Assembly: GCF_963678635.1 (NCBI RefSeq)
Contig: NC_087069.1
Location: forward strand, 35,195,959 to 35,259,958
Length of the DNA stretch: 64,000 bases
Reading direction: 5' to 3'
DNA from: Symsagittifera roscoffensis
Lineage: Eukaryota > Xenacoelomorpha > Acoela > Convolutidae
The notes beneath the pieces are model-generated. The model was not told the origin of the DNA. It did not search any database and saw nothing but the letters and a program-made list of their open reading frames with translations. Made by a program: the position numbers and the translations under genes. This document shows positions 11,110 through 21,649 of this stretch, one piece after another. The stretch's first letter is position 1; the number at the start of each line of letters is the position of its first letter.

Positions 11110-11838
11110 TTATGAAACCGTCAGGCAGTGATTCTTTGGCGATTCATTTCCTTCATTCACCTTATGACATGTTTCGAAAATCGGAGTACTTAACGTATAA
11201 ACTGCGACTGCAAGTTGGTCCATTCCCCGCAACATCCTGAGGTTTGTTGACCAAATGAACTGTGCACTGGGACACGAAACGGTCCTTGATGATGACAATC
11301 CCTTTTTGAAACTCCCAGCACAGTTGAAAAAGACCATCGAGTCCCTGTGAAGCCATCTGGGGTTGAACGATAGCTTCTCCTTTCTCGAATTCAGCCTTCT
11401 GCTGATGGCACAAGTATCATTGTGTTCGTGGAATAAGAAGTCAATATACAGATTGTCGCGAAGTCGAATGACTGCGCCGATAAAAGAGACGGAACCTTGA
11501 CCCAGAAAGAACAATGGACCTTGTTCAGGGTCATTGTCACGTTTCTGTTCACGTGCACAGGGATGCTCGAGAAAATTATCATCAACACCACGGTACATGA
11601 TGTGGTCCAGGCGTTTGTCAACATAGTGGAAAAAAAGGAAGACGATACCGTAGAGCTGAGCATCGAACCAGCAGATTGTAAATATCTTTTTAAATCTGAA
11701 ACACTGATTTGATGAAAAAAACACTGATGACTCGATTTGATGATTCAATTTTAAAATGTCAACTTCTCGCGTCTTCCAGTCTGTTAAGTACAGGATAAGA
11801 AATTGTACTATACGGAGAAAACCAAAAGCTTGAAACAA
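11110..11838 (-). pseudogene. unidentified coding-like region, two frames
   Basis: The 242-residue minus ORF has a convincing protein-like middle part (DKRLDHIMYRGVDDNFLEHP, then GPLFFLGQGSVSFIGAVIRL and NLYIDFLFHEHNDTCAI). From about 11413 another minus frame (11162-11413) looks better, with a hydrophilic then amphipathic stretch (GLDGLFQLCWEFQKGIVIIK) and ends at a stop at 11162. This suggests one coding region with a frameshift or an unrecognised splice near 11400. No known domain was recognised and there are no partners nearby that explain it. A host gene fragment or part of an unknown mobile element are both possible. Confidence 0.35.
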
Positions 11839-12027
11839 ACCGCCAACGACATTGAGAGCTTTGTAGATGAGTTTCAGGAAGAGTTGCTGAGTCGCGCATT
11901 GAGCCAGGGCTGGGTCGGCATGTGTGATTAGAAACCTTTGGAAGGAGTACTTTATAACTTTAAAGACTCGAAATCTTAATAAAATTTCAGTTTTGAATCA
12001 GTAATTTGACCTTCTTTTCTACTAGGT

Positions 12028-12318
12028 TTGATTGCTTTGCAAGCATTCAAAAAAGATGTTGTGTTGGTAGATTACCACGGCAAAGTAGTCACCAACATCG
12101 AGGCCGACCATTACTGCCTCCAACCAGAAGTTCTATGTGAATACGTAATGCAAACTGCGGGTCCTCCTAGGCGACTGATCGACGCTTTAAACGAGGACTG
12201 CCCGTTTCACAAATGGAACGTTTGCCTAGGTCGTTCAGCGAATTACGCCACCCAGAAGAAAAACGATACCAATATGAAGAAGGTGGAAGTTTTACTTTCC
12301 AGGTGCAAGAATAGGTGA
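12028..12318 (+). CDS. unidentified exon-like ORF, 96 aa
   Basis: Preceded by a pyrimidine-rich tract ending in TTTCTACTAG, so it may be an exon with an acceptor at about 12025. The protein reads VVLVDYHGKVVTNIEADHY, then EYVMQTAGPPRRLIDALNED and a basic C-terminus. It has good amino-acid balance but no family I recognise. The start at ATT/ATG-like codons is not defended; the upstream exon was not found. Confidence 0.35.
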   Translation: MIALQAFKKDVVLVDYHGKVVTNIEADHYCLQPEVLCEYVMQTAGPPRRLIDALNEDCPFHKWNVCLGRSANYATQKKNDTNMKKVEVLLSRCKNR

Positions 12319-12319
12319 A

Positions 12320-14570
12320 AGAATAGTCATCCTAAAGTTCAGGAGAGCCATTGTATCTTTCGAGCAACTGCGCTTTCTTTATGGATAAAAAGTTGCTCGA
12401 GTGGTGTTTGACAACAGCAGTTAAATGGGCTTTGGGTTTTCTACAAAACTTTGAACTCGTTTCGGGAATTTTTTATCAGTTTTTGAATCAATTTAGAATT
12501 TATACCAGTTTGCATTTGTGTTTTTGATTTTATACTTTAAGTTTGTTCCAGTTTAAGTTCAGAAAAGGTTCGGATTTGCAACCTGAAAAACGTTTTTACT
12601 TTTTGCTTCAAATTTAAATTTTTTTAAGACAAGACAGAAAGTTTTTTGAAATTTAGACAATATTGAGGCTTACCTCATCACAAGTATTGCCACTACGGCT
12701 ACCAAAAAATTCAATTCAACTCCGAAAAAAAACTCATAATAAACCAGCTAACGCGTACGTTTGTTCAGCAATCGTGGTTAAGGAAAAATTGATCTAGTTT
12801 TTTTTCTGTATTAGTTAATAGAAAATGGATACGTAGAGCTGGAACGTGAAAATTGTTGCGATAAACATAAACCATAACCTCAACTACAATCTACCACGAG
12901 GTTGAATGTCAACTTCCAGATAGATCAAATGTGCAAGTTGACTTTAACTTCGGCATAGGCTTTGTTTTTGACGTTTGCTCCCTATGGAAATTTGTTGTTA
13001 AACCTCTTTCTAAAATCATTGTTTTTAATTTATGCTTTGATTAATTCACTTATACTGTGGTTTTCTAATTCAGATTTCACTCCAAAAAAACTTTTAGGGT
13101 AAAATTACCCTAGTCCAGTGTCATTGGCCCCCGATGAGATACATAGGGCATAGTGTCATAGGGGTTTACTTGATCGTCGTTTTAACACTGGACACGTTGA
13201 AATTGATCTCTCATTTTGTTGAGCTGTTGTGAGGTCAGCATCTTCCGTCAGGCTAATTAACTCTTTCAAGGGAGCTTAGCTCTCCCGCTCCTTCGTGCTA
13301 TCCGAGCTGTTTGTGTTCAGCTACACGAAAGGGGTACTTTGGGTTCAGTGGCTCCATATTGCTCCATCTAAAGTGGTCGCTTGTCATTGACGTAAATAGC
13401 TGAAAAGTTACTCCCTGGATGTAGCTGGTAAGATGAGGTATCAATATTTGAATCAGATTAAAGAGAGTCAACTATGTGATCTAGCTTTAAAAATTTGACA
13501 TCACTACCCGCAAATTTACGGCACTGGATGAATGCAGGTGACATTTTTTTGTCAGCTCTTGCGTTTGGCTTTGCCCAGTAAAAATAGATTCCAAATCAGT
13601 GGCCGACTAGTTTCCAGCTACTCGGTTTTGAAACCGTTCCTCCACAGTCATCGTTCCTTTGACCAAATATTTTTCCAAAATATCCTTTGACCAAAATATC
13701 TTTCAGCAGAACAAATCAATTAGGTGTCCCGGAATGTCCCCGACGAATGGTTTGAGCATTGGCGTTGGTTAGAACAGTACTTCATAAATTATGGATACAT
13801 TTTTCCACCATAGCATGTGGTGCTAATTTAGTTCTGTTTTCTTTCCCGCAACTGCTGCCGCTGTACATCCGAAAGTACTCAACACTTAAAATCGCAAAAA
13901 AAAGTAGTTGACTAGTTGGACGCTTTTCACCGACGCCAATTTTCAGAAAATCCAGATTTTTTTGACATATTTGTAATACGAGGGATAGGATAGGTTCCTC
14001 CAAAGACGCCTCCCGCATTGTTTAGAAATTTACGTAGGCATTTTTCAGATTTGATGAAATTGCAGAAAGAAAAAGACATTTCGAGGAGCAATGGGTCTTG
14101 CTTATGCAATCCTCCTCCGCCTCGCATTGTTCAACTCTGGAAATCCTTGTTTGCATGGTAGTTGGATTTTTCGAGAGCTTCGCACAAATGTTCCCAGGGA
14201 CTTCGTATGAAAATGCTCACCACAAGTTTTGGAATTAGGACTACTTTTACTTTGTAGGGGTCAATTCTTGTTCCCCAAAGATAAGCACCGAAACTTAAAC
14301 TTGGTAGCAAATTTCAGCCCACTTTTCGTACTCAGTAATTTCGTGCATTCATTCAAGCTCTTTCTCAAAAGTTCACTGGCATCTTTGCTGATGATCAACC
14401 TCAGGATTTTTTTTCCAGGAACTTTTGAGACGAGACTCGGGAAGATGACTTGTAGCCTTTTTACAGACTTAATGTACGTATCTGTATTTTTTTGAGGAGA
14501 ACAACAGTTTCATTTTTCCGTACTCCTTCAAAAAGATCTTTAATTTCTGTGCTAGCCTCCTTCATTTGTT
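12320..14570. other. non-coding or unrecognised stretch
   Basis: AT-rich to 13100, then somewhat more balanced. At about 13095-13113 is a small inverted repeat (AGGGTAAAATTACCCT). ORFs at 13782-14127 (minus) and 14229-14495 (plus) are short, overlap in opposite strands and show no recognised domain, so they are not called. Confidence 0.35.
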
Positions 14571-14571
14571 C

Positions 14572-15193
14572 CTAGTCAGCGATGACAGTCAGTGCACAGA
14601 TTCCAGAAAAGGAGACTGCACCCACGTTGCCAGCTTTGTCTGTTACTCCTATCGAGAGAGTCGTTAATTTAAAAACGGCTTTTTGCCCCCGTCTGGTCAG
14701 AATTTCCTCGAAGTGCTGAATGGCAAACTTTTCATGAGTATACATACCATCGCTTTTTTTTGGGCCATTCACGAAGATTCGTTTCCAAATATCGCGTAGT
14801 TATGTGAGTGGCATCTGGACAATTGCATCGAATGTCTTCGATGCCGACCAGTGACATCTTGGGTAATTCTTTCCGAAATGGCACATTGAGTTCAGTTCTT
14901 TTTTCAAGTTTCTGGCTCGCAACTTAGTGGGCGCAAGTCTGTAGTGTCATTTGCACATAAAGTGGGAGCCTCGAGACCGTATCAGATGATGACTGCTCAT
15001 TAGACACGCCAATAACCAGCCCCAACAAAAATGGTGAATCGCCACTATAAGTCAGCTTTGCTCCCAACTTTCTTAGGGAACGTGTTTGACGTTTGACTGT
15101 ACAATCAGCCCGATTCTTTCTCGCCTGCTGTGGTGGGATCAACGTTCTGCTCCATAGCGTATCTGATGTCTTTTTCGCGGTACGCTGAAACAA
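14572..15193 (-). pseudogene. unidentified coding-like region on the minus strand
   Basis: Three minus-strand segments read in one direction: 15193-14924 (89 codons, with LTYSGDSPFLLGLVIGVSNE and LPLYVQMTLQTCAH), about 14895-14790 in another frame (MSLVGIEDIRCNCPDATHIT, then RYLETNLREWPKKK) and 14772-14572 (MYTHEKFAIQHFEEILTRRG, GVTDKAGNVGAVSFSGICAL). The tone is that of one real protein interrupted by frameshifts or introns. No domain recognised. It lies just upstream, on the opposite reading of nothing else, of the 15615-16124 ORF that is on the same strand, so the two may be exons of one gene. Confidence 0.4.
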
Positions 15194-15614
15194 TTGTACA
15201 ATTGTAGATTAAGCAAAAACAACATATCCAGTTTTGCAGGCTTGGACAGATCCGATTCGTTTTTGAGCAGACTTGAATTTCGTTGGTGAATTTCGCATCA
15301 TTGTAGCACTACCTGGCTCCAAAAGATCACACCATTCCAAATGCTGATAGAATGAATCAAAGATAACCATTCATAAAATTGAGTTCTCAGTAATTTAAGC
15401 CTTGGTCTTTGATTCAATTTAGATTGATTAACTCTTTGCTCAAAAATTCCGCACTGCTTTTGTCCGTACGCAGAAATATTTTGCGTTCTGCTCCATTGAC
15501 AAATATTGTTTTTTGGAAAATAAAGTACTGCTTGGAGCAAAAGTGCCTAATTTAATTAAAGAACAAACAAAGTTAACCAGATACTGACTATATAACATAT
15601 AAGCGATGCCGAGA

Positions 15615-16124
15615 CTAAAAACCTTGAAAGTTTTTTTTTTCTAAAGTGAATAAAATACAAAATACGTAAAACAAAAATGACTTACGTGCAAAACAGAAAA
15701 CGCTGAGGGTCGACTGTACACTAATGTCAACATCGATGAGTCTGAACGCGATCCTGGAAACCTGCACACCACCAGTCCCACATCTGTCTCCCCAGATATC
15801 CACGCATAAGCCTTGAAGATCCGTGGTTTTCAGTGAAAGAAACGCAACTGCTTTGACGCAAGACACTAGATCACTTCTAAATCCAGAAAATGTTTTCTCG
15901 GGTTTAGAGAAGTTTGTAATGTGGGTCACTATTTCGGCAGTTGCTCGACGAAAGTGTCTAGGAGAAGGAATGAAAGATTTGATACATGTAATTTCAAGTT
16001 GAGATCGAATAGTGTTGATAATATCGTCTACTTTTCCAGTTTTTTTCGCCTTAGCCAAGTCGTACTTGAAATCTTCCGAAGATCCCCGCTTCTTAAATAA
16101 ACGAGTAATCATAAAACGGATCAA
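15615..16124 (-). CDS. unidentified conserved exon-like ORF, family member 1
   Basis: A 169-codon ORF with a good protein-like stretch: KTGKVDDIINTIRSQLEI, SPRHFRRATAEIVTHITN, FSGFRSDLVSCVKAVAFLSL and GLCVDIWGDRCGTGGVQVSR. After LSVFCFA the minus strand reads GCAC/GTAAGT, a good splice donor at about 15690, so the hydrophobic ORF tail beyond it is probably intronic. A second, diverged copy of about 200 bp of this exon lies at 20430-20640. Amino-acid conservation between the copies despite base changes suggests a real protein family. I do not recognise the family. It may be a multicopy host gene or a mobile-element gene. Confidence 0.45.
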   Translation of the reverse strand: MIRFMITRLFKKRGSSEDFKYDLAKAKKTGKVDDIINTIRSQLEITCIKSFIPSPRHFRRATAEIVTHITNFSKPEKTFSGFRSDLVSCVKAVAFLSLKTTDLQGLCVDIWGDRCGTGGVQVSRIAFRLIDVDISVQSTLSVFCFARKSFLFYVFCILFTLEKKNFQGF

Positions 16125-16129
16125 AAATT

Positions 16130-17170
16130 AAATCTTCACTTTCTTCGATCACATATACCGCGTTTTATTCTACGGGAGTCCTTTTCAGCTACTCCCATTA
16201 GTCCTTGGAGGCTAATTCTATGGCATCGAACAAAAAAAACAGAACGTGGTACCAAAACCGTTCGGATCCTGTTGGAGTGCGCCACTGTTGTAGTGTAGCC
16301 AGTGCTCTCTTCCAAAAAGTCTTTCGAGAAATCGACTGCTTCAAAAATTTAGCATGATTCTGCCTGTATAAGTATGCGATGCGGTTGCTGAACTTCTTGG
16401 TAGTTCTGAGGGTGCTGGAAGAGCTAATGGTTGTGAGGCTGTTGATGTCGGGGTTCTTGAAGACGTTCCTACAACTTATGAGGTTCCTAACTGTTCTAAG
16501 GGTGGTGTCGATCTGTTCTGATGGCTAATAACAAAAAACCTGAGTATTCGGGTAGCATTGTTTCTAAAAAGAGTAACTTGACCAGGGTCCTCCTATTTTC
16601 GATCCCCGGTTTTTCCTTAAAACCCCGTAGAATTAACATCTGCATGAGTTCTGCTGCTGCTGCAATCGAATGACTGCGTTGCCATGGTATTGCTTTTTTG
16701 GTACAAGAACATCATTTTCCAATTTAGTTACATCTACCATTGCCATCGACAACTAGTCTTTGCACAGTTCGATAATTTTTTGTCAATTCTTTTCCTGTTA
16801 TTTCGTCAAGAGTTTTTGCGTCAACAAATTTTTGATCTTCTCATGCTATCGATCATGCTTTCGATCATCTTCCACAATTGTTGCTCCATACTTTTCTTGG
16901 TCATCGAAGAGTCGTTTGTCGTATCGGGCAAGCCGTCCATTTGTATGTCGATTCGTACGCGTCGGTTTTGTGCGTCCCGATTCGTATGTCGGTTATTTTT
17001 CTGTCGATTTGTCGATGTCAATTCGCGTCGGTTTGTTTGTCGGTACGTCGAGTCGTATGCCGATTCGTATATCGGTTTTTGTGATTATTCCTGTCGGTTT
17101 TGTTTATTGGAAAGTGAATTAAAAAAAAAAGCAGTAACGGATGAATTTGAAAGATTTTCAAACTGAATGA
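16130..17170. other. non-coding stretch with short CG-containing repeats
   Basis: From about 16930 to 17085 there is a degenerate array of GATTCGTATGTCGGT-like words. The 160-codon plus ORF (16684-17166) over it is Phe/Arg/Cys-rich because of this array and a T-rich run, and is rejected as a gene. Confidence 0.45.
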
Positions 17171-17769
17171 TACGAAAGAGCTGCAGTGATGAATGAATAC
17201 AGGGTGTTTTTTAAGTTATCAGTAATTACTAATTTGCTTAATCGGAAACTGTTTGTTAGTAATCGGAAAACTAATTTTGTGAATTTTAACTTGGCCTAAC
17301 CGACTTAGCCAAACTTGGCTTTGGCTTCAAAGCCAGCGGATAAACTTCATAGTCCTTTAGAGACTTAATTATTTCGACACTTTTTTAAGCCGTCAACTAA
17401 AAGAATCAGTAATTGTTCCTTGAGTCTGATTGATTGATTTTCAATTGTTAGATTTCATAATTCGTTTTTATCATACGCTCCTCGAGTAGTTAATTATGTT
17501 AATCGGAGGAGATTCAAAGTCTTGAACTACCCGGTTTAACTACCTTGTAATTATATCCTATCAGTTGTGGCAAAAAGAAGATTGCAATCGATTACGATCG
17601 ATTTTTATACAGGGTTTCTACTAGTTAACTAAACGGCGTTACACCCTTTTTTCCTGTTATATGATCCAACATTTAATTTCAGAAAAAAAGGGGTAGATAT
17701 TTTTCCTCCTCCTAATGTTTTTTCCAAAAAAACAAATCACTAATTTTATGATCGTTTCTGAATTGGATT

Positions 17770-18010
17770 TGTAATGGCGCCGCTCAGTCTGTTAGTCTAT
17801 CCCAAATACGGAATTATAGGGCCTAGCCAATACTGAATTAGTTCGTTCTAGTTTTGCAAAATCTCAAATCTTGACGTAGAGGAATGAGTAATGGCGCCGT
17901 GCAGTCTATTGTCCATCCCAAAAACGGAAATAGTTTGTTCTAGTTTTGTAAAATCTAAGTAGTTCTAAGCAGTTCAAAGCAATCTTAAATACGGATCAGT
18001 TCGTTCCAAT
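17770..18010. repeat. imperfect 115-bp duplication
   Basis: GTAATGGCGCCG followed by CAGTCT and ATCCCAAA occurs at about 17773 and 17888, with a related TAGTTTTGYAAAATCT word after each. Confidence 0.6.
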
Positions 18011-18119
18011 TTTTTTTTACAATTTCCAATTACAATACAAATTTTAATTCAAGGAGAAAATCTCAATATAAAGTGAGTGAAAACCTAAAACGAACTTCGA
18101 ACAAAAAAATTTAAATACA

Positions 18120-18340
18120 TATGGGCGATATCCCAAACGCTGACAGTATTTTGATGCACCTGCAGAATCCCAAATACTGACAACAGTTTTTTGCAGTTGC
18201 AAAATCATAAATAGAGACAAAAAGTTCTGCGGAATCCCAAATACTGATATAGTTTGTTGCAGTTCTGTAAAATCCCAAATAATGGTCGTCAGTATCGATA
18301 GATTGTTGCAATTCTGCAAAATCCCAAATGGCAATAACCA
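18120..18340. repeat. degenerate minisatellite of AAATCCCAAATA words
   Basis: Four to five repeats of about 45-55 bp containing AATCCCAAAT and TTGCARTTCTG. The overlapping minus ORFs inherit the repeat and are not genes. Related words (CTCAAATACTGA) recur at 24205-24290. Confidence 0.55.
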
Positions 18341-18498
18341 ATACATATGGGGATCAATCGTACAATTTCCACAATCGACTTGGGGCGATAAAAACCAGGG
18401 TTCTTGTTAACTACTGAAATCAGGGCGGGGGGCAGTCAACATGGTACAAAAATTGTAAGGGCATATAAGGGGGTTTAAGTTTTTATGGGGGGATATTA

Positions 18499-18612
18499 GT
18501 TACAAGGTATCAAAGGGGAGAAAATAACTAATCTTAGATAAGAGCCAATTGAAGATCGAAAACCCGGATTTTTAATCTAGTTATTTTCTCCCCTTTAATG
18601 GTCACTTGTAAC
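18499..18612. repeat. MITE-like palindrome
   Basis: The left arm (18499-18530, GTTACAAG then AAAGGGGAGAAAATAACTA) and right arm (18578-18612) are inverted copies. The inner 19 bp pair perfectly and the outer part imperfectly. The arms enclose a 47-bp centre carrying ATAAGAGCCAATTGAAGATC, which recurs at 19431-19450. Confidence 0.7.
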
Positions 18613-18998
18613 GCATATCACATAATGAGATTTTAATTTAAAGGATTATATCGTGAAAACAGATTTTTTTAGTATTGAAAAAATGCGGTTTTTCAATATT
18701 ATAAAATTAAATTTCAAGATAGAATAATTTAAATTAAAACTCTTATTATAAGATCTATAGTTAGTTAGACAAAAGGTCTAAAAGAGGCTCTACGATACGT
18801 CACTTAGGAGGAGAAATTTGGCGGCGGTTGATCCTACATATCAAATTACTTTTAAAATTATTTTCAGATCTGATTCGATTTCTTTTTTCGATTTGATTTC
18901 CTTTATCCATTATCGATCAATCCGATTTATGACTGGCTTCGAGCCTCGCAATTTTTTTTTATCATTATCTTGAACTTGTGTTTATCTTTCTGTTCAAC

Positions 18999-19072
18999 GG
19001 GTATGTTGGTCTAGAGGTAAAGAATATGGTTACCAAACCATCGGTCGCTGGATCAAATCCTCGGCACTGCTA
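18999..19072 (+). pseudogene. tRNA-like sequence (tRNA pseudogene or tRNA-derived element)
   Basis: An A-box TGGTCTAGAGG (19007-19017) and a B-box GGATCAAATCC (19050-19060) sit 32 bases apart, as in a tRNA gene, with a pairable ATGGT/ACCAT arm between them. Three of five T-stem pairs and about half of the acceptor pairs fail, and the anticodon loop would be 6 bases, so a working tRNA is unlikely. It may instead be a SINE promoter. Confidence 0.4.
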
Positions 19073-19256
19073 GATGTTTTTAAAAGATTTCCATTGTTTT
19101 GTAAAAAGGGATTTGCTTTTATAACGATGGCTAACGGTGTCATAACATAATTATAGACCGCAGACCAATTTTGTAACAAAATTGATAATGTGAAAAAAAT
19201 TTACTAGTCTGAATTTTAGGCCTTGACTGATTTTCTTTTTCGTTTCGTTTCAGAAT

Positions 19257-19445
19257 GTGACCTACAATTTTTGCAAAAAAAGCAACATGGTCCTACAATT
19301 TGCTGAAAAGCGATGCGAGAAGAGGGATGCGAACCTGGAGAAATTGACTTGCTTGTTCTGTGGAACGGAGGGCTTTAGCGACTGCTATAGAACTGCAGAG
19401 AATATCTTGTCGCCTGGATGCTGGGTGAGGATAAGAGCCAATTGA
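19257..19445 (+). CDS. unidentified exon-like ORF with Cys cluster
   Basis: Follows a CGTTTCAG acceptor at about 19253. Reads MVLQFAEKRCEKRD, then LTCLFCGTEGFSDCYRTAEN. The CLFCGTEGFSDC arrangement (CX2CX7C) resembles a zinc-binding knuckle but has no canonical His. CTGG/GTGAGG near 19424 could be a donor, in which case the exon ends there. Function unknown. Confidence 0.3.
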   Translation: MTYNFCKKSNMVLQFAEKRCEKRDANLEKLTCLFCGTEGFSDCYRTAENILSPGCWVRIRAN

Positions 19446-20140
19446 AGATCTGGTCTCAAACGAAAGCTGCTCTTTCAGTAGGAAAAATCATAACTTTGTG
19501 CGAGACACTTATGAGGGATGCCATTTAACAATCAGAGCGAAGCAGAGAATGGCAAATTTGATCTGCGAGGATGAAATTGGCGATGATCAAAGTGAGTGAA
19601 AATGTGTGCTTTTGAAAAAAGATACGAATCCATCAATCTATGTGTTTTATGATTTCGTATTCAAACTGTTTTATCAAAAATTTCAGTCCACGTCCTGACA
19701 ACAAGAAAGTATCACGACAACGACGACGAGGCAAACGACGAGACGAACTACTGTAAATAATGTGTTTGGAACCAGAAGAAAGACGACCAATACCAAGAAG
19801 ACGAGCCGTGCAAAAAACGGCATGTTTAGACGACTTCGTGGTGCAAGCAGGAACGAAACGAGCCGGATGCGACAAGCTGATACAATAGGAACAATTGGCG
19901 ATGATTTTGAGCAAAAGGGAGCCGTAGGATGAGAAACCCGTATCGACCATTTCATGTAACAAAACGCCGTATGTATTTTATATAGTTGTCCACCCACTAG
20001 TCTGCAAGTATTATTATCCACCAACTAGTCTGCAATTAAATCAACATGACTGTCTTAGCCCTCTCTTCCACTGAATGACGGCAAAACTTCCATTGTCACT
20101 GCTCCTGGTACTGTTGGAGCTACAAATACTGCTCTAGAAG

Positions 20141-20487
20141 TGACAAGTACTATCAATGAACAAACCTAGGAAGTCACCGGCCAGTTGCCCGTCGGCGCGC
20201 CAGCTGAGCCAATTAGTATGGTATCACATCCCGAGGTACCGAATGGACCATTTCCGAGGCCAGATCCACTTTCTCTAGCACCAGAATTTATTTCACCATT
20301 TCCTCTACCAGGCTCTATTTCGCCACTTCATCTGGTTGACGCAGATATGAGGACAGATCAACGACTTCCTCCTGTGCGGATAGAGAAACCAGAAGCTCCT
20401 GGGAAAAAAACGCAGAGTTCTGCCGAGGATCCACATGTAATCCTGGAAACTCCGTGGTTTTCATTGAAAAAAACGCAACTGCTTTGA
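20141..20487 (+). pseudogene. Pro-rich ORF, copy 1
   Basis: Reads PVGAPAEPISMVSHPEVPNG, FPRPDPLSLAPEFISPFPLP and HLVDADMRTDQRLPPVRIEK. Very rich in Pro and Ser, probably disordered. Just upstream the same frame has TAG at 20167 where copy 2 has TCG, so this copy is probably interrupted. Downstream of about 20430 the sequence changes to the antisense family exon. Function unknown. Confidence 0.45.
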
Positions 20488-20640
20488 AGCAAGAAACCAG
20501 ATCACTTCTAAATTCAGAAAGTTTTTTCTCGGGCTTAGAGAAAATTGTTTTGTGGGTCATTATTTCGACGGTTGCTCGACGAACGTGTCTAGGAGAAGGA
20601 ATGAATGATTTGATACCTGTAATTTCACGTTGAGATCAAA
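20430..20640 (-). pseudogene. fragment of the 15615-16124 family, copy 2
   Basis: Minus strand reads IFSKPEKKLSEFRSDLVSCF and KAVAFFSMKTTEFPGLHVDP, parallel to SKPEKTFSGFRSDLVSCVKA and FLSLKTTDLQGLCVDIWG at 15800-15930. Nucleotide similarity is obvious (for example GTGTCTAGGAGAAGGAATGA in both). Only part of the exon is present, inserted next to the Pro-rich ORF in opposite orientation. Confidence 0.65.
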
Positions 20641-21144
20641 CTTTCAGTAGAAAAAGTTATAACTTTGTGCGGGACACTTATGAGGGGTGCCAATCACCAA
20701 TCAGAGCGAAGCAGAGAAGGGCAAATTTGATCTGCGAGGATGAAATCGGCGATGATCAGAGTTAGTGAAAATGTGTGATTTTGAAATAAGATACGAATTC
20801 ATCGATCTATGTGTTTTCTGATTTCGTATTCAACCTGTTTTTATCAAAAAATTCAGTCCGCGTCCTCACAACTAGACTGTATCACGGCAACGACGACGAG
20901 GCACACGACGAGACGGACTAGTGTAAATATTGCGTTTGGAACCAGAAGAAAGGTGACCAAGACCAAGACGACGAGCAAGGCGACCTCCTGGGACAAACAT
21001 GAGCCGTGCAAAAAACGGCTTGATGTGACGACTTCGTGGTGCAAGCAGGAACGAAACGAGCCTGATGCGACAAGCTGATACAAGCAGGAACAATTGGCGA
21101 TGATTTTGAGCAAAATGGAGCCGGAGGACGAGAAACCCGTATAG

Positions 21145-21536
21145 AAGTGACAAGTACTATCAATGAACAAACCTCGGATGTCATCGGCCAGTTGCCCATC
21201 GGTGCGCCAGCTGAGCCAATTAGGATGGTATCACTTCACGAGGTACCGAATGGACCATTTCTGAAGTCAGATCCACTTTCTCTAGTACCAGAATTTATTT
21301 AGCCTTTTCCTCTACCAGGCTCCATTTCGCCACTTCATTTGGTTGACGCAGATATGAGGACATATCAGCGACTTCCTCCTGTGCGGATAAAGAAACCAGA
21401 AGCTACTGGGAAAAAACTGCAGAGTTCTGCCGAGGTTCTAGGCAGCTCTTGTAGCACGAGTGCCAGGCAGATTGACAAGTTACCTACAATTGAATATGGC
21501 GAACTAAGAGAGAGACTTTCGCAATTGAGCATCTGA
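21145..21536 (+). pseudogene. Pro-rich ORF, copy 2
   Basis: Parallel to copy 1 (PIGAPAEPIRMVSLHEVPNG). The frame is open through the point where copy 1 has its stop, but has TAG at 21300 where copy 1 has TCA. It then continues into a tail absent from copy 1 (QIDKLPTIEYGELRERLSQL), ending at 21536. Which copy is nearer the ancestral gene cannot be told from two sequences. Confidence 0.45.
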
Positions 21537-21649
21537 GCCTAAAATTAGCTCAAAATCGATATAAGTAATTTTCAATTATCTTTTTTGGGTTTTTTTTTTC
21601 AAATCATGCCTGCCTCAAGTCTAATACAGTGCGTGCCTGCGTTTGATCT

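Larger units (their letters stand above)
19470..21437 (+). repeat. tandem duplication of a gene-like unit, about 1.0-1.15 kb
   Basis: Copy 1 spans about 19480-20430 and copy 2 about 20640-21437. Both contain an exon-like block ending GATCTGCGAGGATGAAAT, an intron-like block with GTGAGTG or GTTAGTG at the donor position and TTTATCAAAAAWTTCAG at the acceptor, an acidic exon (ACGACGAGGC region) and a Pro-rich ORF. The duplication is old: many substitutions, and each copy has its own deletions. Between the copies lies the 20430-20640 segment related to 15615-16124. Confidence 0.8.

Noticed and set aside
16684-17166. 160-codon ORF as a gene
   Set aside because: Its composition follows a T-rich run and a degenerate GTATGTCGGT array; no protein-like features.
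17198-17640. DNA transposon with ACAGGGTGT-type ends
   Set aside because: ACAGGGTGTTTTTTAAG at 17202 has no good inverted partner; the second ACAGGGT at about 17610 is a direct copy.
18999-19072. Functional tRNA gene
   Set aside because: Three of five T-stem pairs and about half the acceptor pairs fail and the anticodon loop has the wrong length.
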